DNA of 6,679 nucleotides from an uncultured Clostridia bacterium (GTDB taxonomy: Bacteria; Bacillota; Clostridia; Christensenellales; QALW01): the NCBI GenBank assembly GCA_900550765.1, contig URTC01000096.1:1-6679 (forward strand). Direction: 5' to 3'. Below the pieces are notes generated by a model. The model ran no database searches. It was not told the DNA's origin and saw nothing but the letters and a program-made list of their open reading frames with translations. Positions within the stretch are counted from its first letter, which is position 1; every line of letters starts with the position of its first letter. Of the stretch, positions 1 through 6,173 are shown piece after piece. Both the position numbers and the translations under genes were made by a program.

Positions 1-9
1 CTCTCTCAA

Positions 10-31
10 GTGTGCATCCGAAAACGCACAC
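10..31 (-). other. Leader hairpin downstream of the 48-76 promoter
   Basis: GTGTGC (10-15) and GCACAC (26-31) form a perfect 6-bp stem with a 10-base loop. On the minus strand it would be transcribed about 10 bases after the predicted start from the adjacent promoter. No U-tract follows, so it is not a terminator by itself. It may be the first stem of a structured RNA or leader continuing beyond the window; this is inference. Confidence 0.4.
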
Positions 32-47
32 CCCTATTAATAACTAT

Positions 48-76
48 ATTATACATTAAAACTTGAAGATATGCAA
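48..76 (-). promoter_or_regulatory. Strong leftward promoter at left edge
   Basis: Read on the minus strand, a -35 box TTGCAT (71-76) is separated by 17 bases from a perfect -10 box TATAAT (48-53). Transcription should start near base 41 and run left out of the window. The first transcribed bases include a 6-bp hairpin (10-31). No ORF starts before the edge, so the product is unknown; a stable RNA, a leader RNA or a protein gene further left are all possible. The -10 region and surrounding bases closely resemble the promoter at 6358-6386. Confidence 0.7.
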
Positions 77-136
77 GCTTTAGGGCGTAATGTCAGACAC
101 ATGGACTGACTGTTGGCGGGCAACGAAAAAATCAGG

Positions 137-174
137 AAGAGTGACAGTGTTTATTTATTGTCACTCTTTTTTTT
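137..174 (+). terminator. Intrinsic terminator, rightward
   Basis: Perfect 10-bp inverted repeat AAGAGTGACA (137-146) / TGTCACTCTT (159-168) with a 12-base loop, running into a stretch of eight T on the plus strand (167-174). The minus-strand side lacks a comparable U-run directly after the stem, so the terminator is oriented rightward. No rightward gene is recognisable between base 1 and 136, so it may end a transcript that starts left of the window, or be a remnant. Confidence 0.7.
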
Positions 175-179
175 ACATT

Positions 180-201
180 AAAATTCATGCAAAATTCATG
201 C
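180..201. repeat. 11-bp tandem direct repeat
   Basis: AAAATTCATGC occurs twice head to tail (180-190 and 191-201), and each copy is followed by A. It sits between the rightward terminator and the tRNA terminator, in otherwise featureless AT-rich DNA. It could be a slippage duplication or a pair of protein-binding sites; the sequence does not decide. Confidence 0.6.
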
Positions 202-202
202 A

Positions 203-237
203 CAAAAAATAAAAACCCCGATTTCATCGAGGTTTTT
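203..237 (-). terminator. Terminator of the tRNA unit
   Basis: Stem arms lie at 214-222 and 226-234 with a 3-base loop. The stem extends through flanking A/T pairs to about 211-237. In minus-strand RNA the single imperfect position is a G-U wobble, whereas in plus-strand RNA it would be a C-A mismatch. The minus strand then runs into U-rich sequence (complement of 203-215). The structure therefore best serves the leftward tRNA transcript ending just upstream, although T residues on the other side could allow bidirectional action. Confidence 0.8.
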
Positions 238-244
238 TGTTTTC

Positions 245-321
245 TGGTGGAGACAGAGGGACTCGAACCCGCGACCTCACGCATGTGAAGCGTGCGCTCT
301 AACCAGCTGAGCTATGCCTCC
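245..321 (-). tRNA. tRNA-Val (anticodon CAC)
   Basis: A complete cloverleaf of 77 bases including the encoded CCA (245-247). The acceptor GGAGGCA pairs with TGTCTCC (one G-U). The D stem is GCTC/GAGC. The anticodon stem CACGC/GCGTG encloses loop TTCACAT with anticodon CAC at 287-285, reading the valine codon GUG. The variable region is AGGTC, and the T arm has the standard TTCGAGT loop. One oddity is the T-stem pair 50-64, which is C opposite U, a mismatch. It is the second gene of the leftward tRNA unit and is followed by a terminator within 10 bases. Confidence 0.95.
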
Positions 322-388
322 AAAAACTGCTTTTGCCAAAAAACCGGCAAAAAACAGGATGCCCCGCTCCCTATGAACGAGGCGCTGC
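322..388 (-). other. Spacer between the two tRNA genes
   Basis: This 67-base spacer holds an inverted repeat TTTTGCC / GGCAAAA with an 8-base AT-rich loop close to the 5' end of tRNA-Val. No promoter boxes stand out, so both tRNAs are probably cut from one precursor transcribed from the promoter at 480-508. The hairpin may be a processing signal; that part is inference. Confidence 0.5.
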
Positions 389-465
389 TGGTAGCGGCAA
401 GTGGACTTGAACCACCGACCTGTCGGGTATGAACCGAATGCTCTAGCCAACTGAGCTATGCCGCC
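389..465 (-). tRNA. tRNA-Met, elongator (anticodon CAU)
   Basis: A complete 77-base tRNA with encoded CCA (389-391). The acceptor GGCGGCA pairs with TGCCGCT through a G1-U72 wobble. The D stem is GCTC/GAGC, and the anticodon loop TTCATAC has CAT at 431-429. The initiator is unlikely because the three G-C pairs of the initiator anticodon stem and the unpaired first base are missing. The sequence around GGTTCATACCC resembles elongator tRNA-Met; the CAU-derived isoleucine tRNA is a less likely alternative. Base pair 27-43 is U opposite C, a mismatch at the end of the anticodon stem. It is the first gene of the unit, about 8 bases after the predicted transcription start. Confidence 0.92.
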
Positions 466-479
466 ATGAAACAAAACAC

Positions 480-508
480 ATTATATCAATGGGACTATAA
501 TTTGTCAA
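480..508 (-). promoter_or_regulatory. Perfect consensus promoter of the tRNA unit
   Basis: On the minus strand, TTGACA (503-508), a 17-base spacer and TATAAT (480-485) match the sigma-70/sigma-A consensus at all twelve positions. The predicted start near 473 leaves a leader of about 8 bases before tRNA-Met. Such an unweakened promoter fits a stable-RNA gene. Confidence 0.9.
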
Positions 509-628
509 TCAAAAAAAGCAGAAAATCAAAAAGATTCCGTTTTCCGGCCGGGGGCAACTGCACTGCATTTTTTCCCTGTAACGTGCAAAAAATAAGCTCT
601 GCTTTTTTAGTCTGTCCGTTTTCTATAG

Positions 629-701
629 GGTTATCCCTTTGTTTTTATAAAAAAAGCAGCTGTGGAAATTCGGGATAACCTGTTGTGAATTCAGTGGATA
701 A
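629..701. promoter_or_regulatory. Cluster of DnaA-box-like motifs
   Basis: Four sites resemble the DnaA box TTATCCACA. AGTGGATAA at 693-701 matches 8 of 9 in reverse orientation and TGTGGAAAT at 661-669 matches 7 of 9. Two share only the TTATCC core: 631-636 and, reversed, 673-678. GGTTATCCC (629-637) and GGGATAACC (672-680) also form a 9-bp inverted repeat around an AT-rich stretch. This could be a secondary DnaA-binding (titration) site or chance in AT-rich DNA. The better documented candidate origin is at the other end of the window. Confidence 0.35.
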
Positions 702-717
702 CCTCTTTTTCTTTCCT

Positions 718-763
718 TCTGTCAAACTTCCGTTTTGCTGCCTCCCTCTGCCGAGGGAGGCTT
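718..763 (+). repeat. Dispersed palindromic repeat, copy 1
   Basis: A perfect 9-bp stem GCCTCCCTC (740-748) / GAGGGAGGC (753-761) with a 4-base loop is preceded by a flank starting TCTGTCAA. The whole unit aligns with the reverse complement of 6633-6679 at 39 of 47 positions with one gap. The similarity continues well outside the palindrome, so the two are copies of one element rather than independent hairpins. Similar TCCGTCA-led palindromes are, from memory, abundant in gut Clostridia. No coding capacity. Confidence 0.75.
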
Positions 764-822
764 GATGCGGGAAATTTGATTTCATAAAAAATTCCGTTTT
801 TTACTGCTAAACGTTTTTCTGC

Positions 823-893
823 AGCCATCGCATTGCCTTTACAAAAAAGCGAAGGAAAACTCCTTCGCCTGCCTTTAAAACATTGCGATGGCT
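823..893. repeat. Outer inverted repeat around the gltX terminator
   Basis: AGCCATCGCA (823-832) and TGCGATGGCT (884-893) are a perfect 10-bp inverted repeat. The right arm lies inside the last codons of gltX and the left arm lies beyond the terminator U-tract. A TGCCTTTA motif also recurs on both sides of the terminator stem (834-841, 870-877). The arms could base-pair in read-through RNA and protect a 3' end, or reflect a small duplication and inversion; neither is shown. Confidence 0.6.
843..868 (-). terminator. gltX / operon terminator
   Basis: Perfect 8-bp stem GCGAAGGA (849-856) / TCCTTCGC (861-868) with a 4-base loop. On the minus strand it is followed at once by six T (complement of 843-848). 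It starts 6 bases after the gltX stop codon and so ends the dnaN-to-gltX transcript. A second, outer inverted repeat (823-832 / 884-893) encloses it. Confidence 0.92.
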
Positions 894-2317
894 CTATCCA
901 GCCGCCGCAGCGTTTCTTCCTTTCCCAAAATATCTGCCAGCTCCACTGCCCCGCCGGGCGTACTTTCCAGTCCGCACAAAGCAACGCGCGCCGGCCACAT
1001 GACCGCACCGTTCTTTTTTCCCTTCTCCTGTGCTAACCGGATCAGTGTATCATGAATGCTCTGTTCACACCAAAGTTCAATTCCCTCATAAGCCTCTTTT
1101 ACCTGCTGCAGACTTTCGCGTGCACCGGCTTCGTCCAGCTTAAACTTTTTATGGCAGTAAAGGGCCGGCTCATGCGGAGCTACCTCAGGTAAAAATGCCA
1201 GTTTTTCAGGAATTTCTGAAAAAATCTCTATCCGTGTTTGAATCAGCGCCGCCAGCTTTTTATAATCATACTGCTTCAAATTCGGGTTCTTATCCAGCCA
1301 GGGCTCGGCCGCGGCGCAGAAATCCTCAAAGGGCATTGCCTTAATATATTCGCCGTTCATCCACTTTAATTTGGGAATATCAAAAATCGCCGGCGATTTA
1401 CTGATTCCCTCTAAAGAAAAGGATTCGATCAGCTCCTGCCGCGTATAAATTTCCTGATTGGTACCGTCATTCCAGCCTAAAAGAGCAATATAATTAACTA
1501 CTGCATCGGAAAGATATCCCGCATCCAAAAGATCATGAAAGGACATATCCCCGTTGCGTTTGGAAAGCTTATGCGTCGCGTCCTTCATAATCAGCGGAAG
1601 ATGCACATATACCGGCGGATCCCAGCCAAAGGCCTGATACAGCAAATTATATTTGGGTGTGCTGGAAAGATATTCGCTGCCGCGCATCACGTGCGTGATT
1701 TCCATCAAGTGATCGTCCACCACATTGGCAAAATTATAGGTGGGCAATCCATCGCTTTTTAAAAGAACCATATCGTCAAGATCGGCGCAGTCCACGGTGA
1801 TGGTACCAAAGATTACATCTTCAAACGAAACGGATCCCGTCTCCGGCATGTTTTGACGGATAACATACGGTTCACCCGCCTCAATGCGTTTTTGAATTTC
1901 CTCCTTTTTTAAGGAAAGACAGGTTTTTGGATATTTATAAGTCTGCCCCTTTTCCTCAGCGGCCTTGCGCTCCTTTTCAAGGATTTCATCGGTACAAAAG
2001 CAATAATAAGCTGCCCCCTTTTCCACCAGCATCTGCGCGTATTTTTTATAGATCTCCCGGCGCTGGGACTGAAAATACGGTCCCCGGCCTTTTTCTTTTC
2101 CGGGGCCCTCGTCATAGACAAGCCCGGTTTGCTCAAGGGTGCGGAAAATAATATCCGTTGCAGATTCCTGATAGCGGTTCTGATCGGTATCTTCAATCCG
2201 TACAACAAATTCCCCGTTATTTTTTTTGGCAAAAAGATAGCCGTACAGGGCCGTTCTTAAATTTCCTATATGCATGTTGCCCGTAGGGCTGGGTGCATAG
2301 CGTGTTCTTACCTTCAT
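875..2317 (-). CDS. gltX: Glutamyl-tRNA synthetase
   Basis: A class I aminoacyl-tRNA synthetase that charges tRNA-Glu with glutamate using ATP, in the cytoplasm. The 480 residues match the usual length. The Rossmann catalytic domain starts at once with YAPSPTGNMHIGN, whose HIGH-type motif is at 16-19. Cys106-x-Cys108 and Cys133 resemble the zinc-binding knuckle of the E. coli-type enzyme, with Ser135 where E. coli has His. The DGLPTYNFANVVDD stretch (189-202) is the typical active-site segment, and KLSKR (250-254) is the KMSKS loop. The C-terminal third is the helical anticodon-binding region. ATG follows an AGGAG SD by about 8 bases; the SD lies in the end of radC, whose stop is only 4 bases upstream. 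It is the last gene of the operon. Whether it is discriminating, or also charges tRNA-Gln, cannot be told here. Confidence 0.97.
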   Translation of the reverse strand: MKVRTRYAPSPTGNMHIGNLRTALYGYLFAKKNNGEFVVRIEDTDQNRYQESATDIIFRTLEQTGLVYDEGPGKEKGRGPYFQSQRREIYKKYAQMLVEKGAAYYCFCTDEILEKERKAAEEKGQTYKYPKTCLSLKKEEIQKRIEAGEPYVIRQNMPETGSVSFEDVIFGTITVDCADLDDMVLLKSDGLPTYNFANVVDDHLMEITHVMRGSEYLSSTPKYNLLYQAFGWDPPVYVHLPLIMKDATHKLSKRNGDMSFHDLLDAGYLSDAVVNYIALLGWNDGTNQEIYTRQELIESFSLEGISKSPAIFDIPKLKWMNGEYIKAMPFEDFCAAAEPWLDKNPNLKQYDYKKLAALIQTRIEIFSEIPEKLAFLPEVAPHEPALYCHKKFKLDEAGARESLQQVKEAYEGIELWCEQSIHDTLIRLAQEKGKKNGAVMWPARVALCGLESTPGGAVELADILGKEETLRRLDRAIAMF

Positions 2318-2321
2318 TGTA

Positions 2322-3053
2322 TTACTCCTTTTCTGCTATCTGCTTTTTCTCCTCCGGCTCCGATATAAAAACGGTGCCCGGCAGCATGGAATTTGAGGAA
2401 AAGCAGTACGTTTCCCCTCCTGAAAAAATAATATGATCTACCAACTTAACTTCCATCGGCTTCAGCGCCTCGGCAATCTGGTTTGTCATACGGATATCCG
2501 CAGGAGAAGGCCTTACGTTTCCGCTGGGATGGTTGTGTGCTAAAATCACGTTCTTTGCATCAGTACGCAAGACAAATTTGACCACATCCCGAATGTAAAC
2601 CGGAGAATGATCGATTGTTCCTTCGGAAAGCTTCACCACTCTATTTAGGCAGCAATGGTTATCCAAGCAGATCATATAGAGGATTTCATTCTTTTCCCCC
2701 ATAAATTTCGGCTCCAGAAACTCCTTCACCTTTTTTATCGTATTTAATTTCGGCTTTTCCTTCCATTTGCTCTCATGATACATTTTAGACAGCTGCGGAA
2801 TCAGCTTTAACAGTACCGCGCCGTTTTCTGAAATATAAGGAATCTCCTGCAGCTCCTGAATATCTGCATCCATTACCCCGGCAAGGGAACCAAAGCAGTC
2901 TATCAGCTCGTGGGCCACAGGATTCACATCAATTCTGGGCATAGCATAGGTAAGCAACAGTTCCAGCGCCTGGTGCTCAGTTTTTCCCTCCAGCCCGGTA
3001 GAAATAAAGCTCTTTCTTAAATTTTTTCTGTGTCCTTCATGCAAGGTATTCAC
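2322..3053 (-). CDS. radC: RadC-family JAMM/MPN+ domain protein
   Basis: The N-terminal part (about 1-95) is the UPF0758/RadC helical region with HEGHRKNLRKSF, the LELLLTYAMPR segment and FGSLAGV. The C-terminal part (about 100-225) is the JAB/JAMM metalloprotease-like fold, with Glu123 and the motif HNHPSGNVRPSPAD giving metal ligands His173, His175 and Asp186. The motif is intact, so a zinc-dependent activity is possible. The family's role is still unclear, since the original E. coli radC repair phenotype was traced to recG. The longest frame starts at GTG 3053-3051, overlapping the upstream gene by 17 bases. A TTG at 3044-3042 is better placed behind AGGTGA and would give 240 residues; the start is unsettled. 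The last bases carry the SD for gltX. Confidence 0.92.
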   Translation of the reverse strand: MNTLHEGHRKNLRKSFISTGLEGKTEHQALELLLTYAMPRIDVNPVAHELIDCFGSLAGVMDADIQELQEIPYISENGAVLLKLIPQLSKMYHESKWKEKPKLNTIKKVKEFLEPKFMGEKNEILYMICLDNHCCLNRVVKLSEGTIDHSPVYIRDVVKFVLRTDAKNVILAHNHPSGNVRPSPADIRMTNQIAEALKPMEVKLVDHIIFSGGETYCFSSNSMLPGTVFISEPEEKKQIAEKE

Positions 3054-3984
3054 CTTCCAAAAACTGAATTTCCTGTTTGGTCAGCCGCAGCTGCACGCCG
3101 GGCAGGCTTTCCTCCAACTGCTTTGTATTAGAAAATCCTCCGATAGCCGCGGCAGGAATTTCCTTCGAAAGCACATAGGAGATCAAAAGCGCAGGAATCG
3201 GTACAGATTTTTGAAGGGAAAGCTCCCGGATCCGTTCGGCACGCCGGAAATTCTCCTTCAGCGGCAGATAGGAAAGCTTTCCGGATTCTTTCAGCTCGTC
3301 CCCGGAAAAATACTTCGTAAAAAACCCTTTCGCCTGTACGGAATAGGCAATTAAAGGAAAGGCGTTTTCTCTGTACCAGTGATACTCGATGTTATTCATC
3401 GTGATATGCGTAATATCCCCGGTAAGCGGCGGTGTAGTAAGCGCATAGGAATAATTGATTTGGCTTACTGCAAACGGCCGAAGACCATTTTCTTCTGCGA
3501 AACGGTTTGCTGCGTCGATTCTTCCGCAGCTCCAATTGGAAGCGCCGATTTCGCGGACCTTACCTTCCCGGATAAACTGATTTAACGGATAGAGCATCTC
3601 TTCCGGCGGCACGTCAGGCCTGTCCCGATGGAGAAAATACAAATCAATATACTCCGTACCCAAGGCTTTCAGGGAAGCCTCTAAATCTTTCCGCAGCTCT
3701 TTCTCACTCAAGCGCGTCTTATACATTTCCTTCCGCGAAAGCGGAAAACCGCCTTTACTGATGATTGTTACTTTGTTCCGATCCCTTTTTTTTAAATACT
3801 CCCCCAAAAACTCTTCGCACTTTCCATTGCAATAGGAACGCGCGACATCCAGCGTACAAAAGCCCAGCTCCAGATAGCGATCAAGGATTGCAAAGCATGC
3901 ATCCTTTTTTTCTTCCTCACCCAGTCTCCCCGCGCCAAGAATCAGACGGTCCAGTTCTAAAACACCGGCTTTCAGCTTTTCCAT
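3037..3984 (-). CDS. Aldo/keto reductase family oxidoreductase
   Basis: A single-domain TIM-barrel enzyme of 315 residues, the usual family length, expected to reduce aldehydes or ketones with NAD(P)H in the cytoplasm. The catalytic tetrad is visible: Asp46 and Tyr51 in LDVARSY, Lys77 in IISKGGF, and His119 in YFLHRD. The SNW segment (GASNWSCGRIDAANRFA) and the IGGFSN cofactor-binding stretch near the C-terminus are typical of the Tas-like branch. The substrate cannot be inferred. ATG at 3984-3982 lies 7 bases after a G-rich SD (GGGGGGA) inside the 3' end of recF, with a 13-base overlap, so it is probably translationally coupled. An oxidoreductase between recF and radC is unexpected. No replication role is implied by its sequence, and it may simply share the promoter. 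Confidence 0.93.
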   Translation of the reverse strand: MEKLKAGVLELDRLILGAGRLGEEEKKDACFAILDRYLELGFCTLDVARSYCNGKCEEFLGEYLKKRDRNKVTIISKGGFPLSRKEMYKTRLSEKELRKDLEASLKALGTEYIDLYFLHRDRPDVPPEEMLYPLNQFIREGKVREIGASNWSCGRIDAANRFAEENGLRPFAVSQINYSYALTTPPLTGDITHITMNNIEYHWYRENAFPLIAYSVQAKGFFTKYFSGDELKESGKLSYLPLKENFRRAERIRELSLQKSVPIPALLISYVLSKEIPAAAIGGFSNTKQLEESLPGVQLRLTKQEIQFLEGEYLA

Positions 3985-5051
3985 ATCTTTCCCCCCGCCA
4001 CTTTCAAAAAGGAAACATCCATTTTATGAAAATATTCTACCGGTTGCGCTACAGTAATAATCGTTTGTACACCCCGAATTTTATCCAGCAGCATTTTCTG
4101 CCTGGCAGGATCCAGCTCTGAGAGAACATCATCCAGCAATAAAACGGGATATTCCCCCAAATCCTCTTTCATCATTTCCAGCTCCGTAAGCTTTAAAGCC
4201 AGCGCCGCTGTACGCTGCTGCCCCTGAGACCCAAAATACCGCAGATCCGTATCCCCTAATTTAATGATAATATCATCTTTATGCGGACCGATGGTCGTAA
4301 AGCAGCGCTTTTGATCTATTTCCCGATTTTTTTCCAAGAGCTGCAGCATGATCTCATAGACATCACTGCCGTCTTTTCCAAGTCCCTTATATTCACAGCT
4401 GAGCTTTTCCCTGCCTGAAGAAAGATAGGCATGATTTTTTTCCGCAACGGGCGAAAGTCTTCGGCAAAAGTCAATGCGCGCCTTTATTACAGGCGCAGCC
4501 CGCTGCGCTAAAAGTGCATCCCAAACTTCCAAAGAATCTGCCTTTCCGCCTTCGCGCAAAAGAGAATTTCTTTGCTGAAGCACCTTATTATATTCATTCA
4601 GTGCATAAAAATAGTGCTTGCTCACCTGAGAAAGCTCAATATCCATAAACCGCCGCCGCTCCGACGGCCCGGCTTTGATCAGGGAAAGATCTTCCGGCGA
4701 AAAAATTACACCGCTGAGCTGCCCCAGCATTTCACTGATGCGCGAAATTGCCAGGCCATTCACTAAAATCCGCCGCTTTTGCCCCCGGGAGAGCACCATA
4801 TCCACAGTATGCCGCCCGTCTTTCTGACGGCTCTCGCCGCGGATACGCGCCCAGGTACGCTCCTGCATAATCATATCGTTTTCTCTTGCCGTGCGGTGGC
4901 TTTTTCCCGTGCAAAGCAAATAGACAGCCTCTATCACATTGGTTTTTCCCTGCCCGTTTTCACCGGTAAGGATTGTGATACCCTCGGAAAAGGAAAGATC
5001 CAGCTGTTCATAGGAACGAAAGTTCCACAGTTTCAGATCTTTCAGATACAT
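3972..5051 (-). CDS. recF: DNA replication and repair protein RecF
   Basis: An SMC-like ABC ATPase that, with RecO and RecR, loads RecA on gapped DNA at stalled or damaged forks. At 359 residues it is of normal length. The N-terminal lobe starts KLWNFRSYE and has Walker A GENGQGKT (30-37). The conserved GPSERRRFMD segment follows the SPEDLSLIK stretch. The ABC signature is SQGQQR (275-280), Walker B is LLLDD (304-308), and the D-loop SELD is at 311-314. All core ATPase motifs are intact. ATG overlaps the dnaN stop by one base (TAATG) and has only a weak SD, so coupling to dnaN translation is likely. The S4-domain gene that often separates dnaN from recF in Bacillota is absent. Confidence 0.97.
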   Translation of the reverse strand: MYLKDLKLWNFRSYEQLDLSFSEGITILTGENGQGKTNVIEAVYLLCTGKSHRTARENDMIMQERTWARIRGESRQKDGRHTVDMVLSRGQKRRILVNGLAISRISEMLGQLSGVIFSPEDLSLIKAGPSERRRFMDIELSQVSKHYFYALNEYNKVLQQRNSLLREGGKADSLEVWDALLAQRAAPVIKARIDFCRRLSPVAEKNHAYLSSGREKLSCEYKGLGKDGSDVYEIMLQLLEKNREIDQKRCFTTIGPHKDDIIIKLGDTDLRYFGSQGQQRTAALALKLTELEMMKEDLGEYPVLLLDDVLSELDPARQKMLLDKIRGVQTIITVAQPVEYFHKMDVSFLKVAGGKIWKS

Positions 5052-6151
5052 TACAGTCTTACCGGCAAAATCAAATACAGATATTTATTTCCGTCCACAG
5101 GCGTAATCACTGTAGGACTTGACGGCGTAGTAAAAGCAAAATTGATAAACTCATCGCTGATATTTTTTAAACATTCTACAAAATACCGAGGATTAAAGCC
5201 AATTTCAATCGGCTGCGCGCTTCCGGAATAATCGACCTCCTCGTACGCGTTTCCCGTATCCGAACGCGAGGTAATGATCAGCTTGGATTCACTGAATTTA
5301 AACACCACATAATTGTTGCGGGTATTTTCCCTTACCATCAGCCAAGCACGGTCGATCGCCTCCAGCATGTCCACACGAGAGATCACGATCTGATTGCTCA
5401 GTTCTGTAGGAATAATAGGCTTATATTTAATAAATTCGCCCTCAATCAGCCGGGTAATAATTTTTGTTTCTTCAAGCTCTACCATACAGTAGCTCTTTTG
5501 AATATAAATTCTTACCAAATCCTCTGTATCAGCAAGAATTTTTGTGATCTCCGAGAGTGCCCGGGCAGGAATAATTGCCTTAATATTTTCTTCTGCATCC
5601 TCCATATAGGAATTCCGCAGCGCAAGCCGGTATCCGTCCAGAGCCACAACATTGATCGATTCATTTTCGATCTCAAACAAGCAGCCGGTCAAAATCGGAC
5701 GAGATTCATCTACCGCAGTAGCAAACATGGTCTGATTGATCATCTCCCGCAAAGAATTCTGCGGCAGCGTAAAAAATTTCTCCTTGTCAATTACCGGCAG
5801 CGCAGGATATTCTTCAGGATCCAAGGCTGAAATATTCATTTTTGAATAATTTCCCGTTACGGAAACACCTTCACGATGATTTCCCTTAATTTCGATCATG
5901 CCCTCCGGCATTTTTCTGATAATTTCAAAAAAGAATTTTCCTGTCAGTACTACCTGTCCTTCTTCTTTTACATCCGCAGCAATTTTTGTTTGGATTGTTA
6001 AAGAAGAATCCGTAGTGGTAAGAATCACTTCATTTCCGTCGGCTTTAAATAAAATACCTTCGGTAATGGGATTTACGCTTTTGGAAGGCAGTGCTTTAGC
6101 AGCAATATTCAGTCCGTTGAGCAGCGTCATTTTATCACAGGAAAATATCAT
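5051..6151 (-). CDS. dnaN: DNA polymerase III beta subunit (sliding clamp)
   Basis: The clamp forms a ring around DNA and tethers the replicative polymerase and many repair proteins through its hydrophobic pocket. The 366 residues fit the family and divide into three similar domains (about 1-125, 126-250, 251-366). Typical stretches are MIFSCDKMTLLNGLNIAAKAL at the start (shown in part: NGLNIAAKAL), FATAVDESRPILTG at the head of domain II, ALDGYRLALR, and the C-terminal YLILPVRL, which closes the clamp pocket. ATG follows an AGAGGTG SD by 8 bases. It is the first gene of the leftward unit and lies directly downstream of the putative origin, the classical position after dnaA, but dnaA itself is not in the window. 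Confidence 0.98.
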   Translation of the reverse strand: MIFSCDKMTLLNGLNIAAKALPSKSVNPITEGILFKADGNEVILTTTDSSLTIQTKIAADVKEEGQVVLTGKFFFEIIRKMPEGMIEIKGNHREGVSVTGNYSKMNISALDPEEYPALPVIDKEKFFTLPQNSLREMINQTMFATAVDESRPILTGCLFEIENESINVVALDGYRLALRNSYMEDAEENIKAIIPARALSEITKILADTEDLVRIYIQKSYCMVELEETKIITRLIEGEFIKYKPIIPTELSNQIVISRVDMLEAIDRAWLMVRENTRNNYVVFKFSESKLIITSRSDTGNAYEEVDYSGSAQPIEIGFNPRYFVECLKNISDEFINFAFTTPSSPTVITPVDGNKYLYLILPVRL

Positions 6152-6159
6152 AATTGAGG

Positions 6160-6173
6160 CACCTCTTTCATAG
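6160..6173 (-). promoter_or_regulatory. dnaN ribosome binding site
   Basis: AGAGGTG on the minus strand, 8 bases before the dnaN ATG, matches the anti-SD complement and supports the chosen start. This is the clearest SD in the operon besides that of gltX. Confidence 0.75.

Larger units (their letters stand above)
509..842. other. Non-coding region between gltX and the tRNAs
   Basis: I see no credible coding region here; the short open frames have no SD, no recognisable protein and poor composition. What it holds is a TTATCC/GGATAA motif cluster (629-701), an AT-rich run around 638-657, a palindromic dispersed repeat (718-763), and the right-hand boundary of the gltX terminator. An imperfect inverted repeat (about 770-797) before a T-run is too weak to call. 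Confidence 0.6.

Noticed and set aside
38..109. Short rightward reading stretch ending KLEDMQALGRNVRHMD just before the rightward terminator
   Set aside because: Only about 21 codons are open after two in-frame stops (38-43), with no SD-supported start, and it overlaps the leftward promoter. It could be the tail of a decayed gene but cannot be supported.
466..875. CRISPR array or other regular repeat system
   Set aside because: No spaced direct repeats occur here or elsewhere in the window, and no cas-like gene is present.
691..1008. Leftward open frame of 105 codons overlapping the gltX 3' end
   Set aside because: It is a different frame of gltX and crosses the strong terminator at 843-868 and the palindromic repeat; composition is unlike a real protein.
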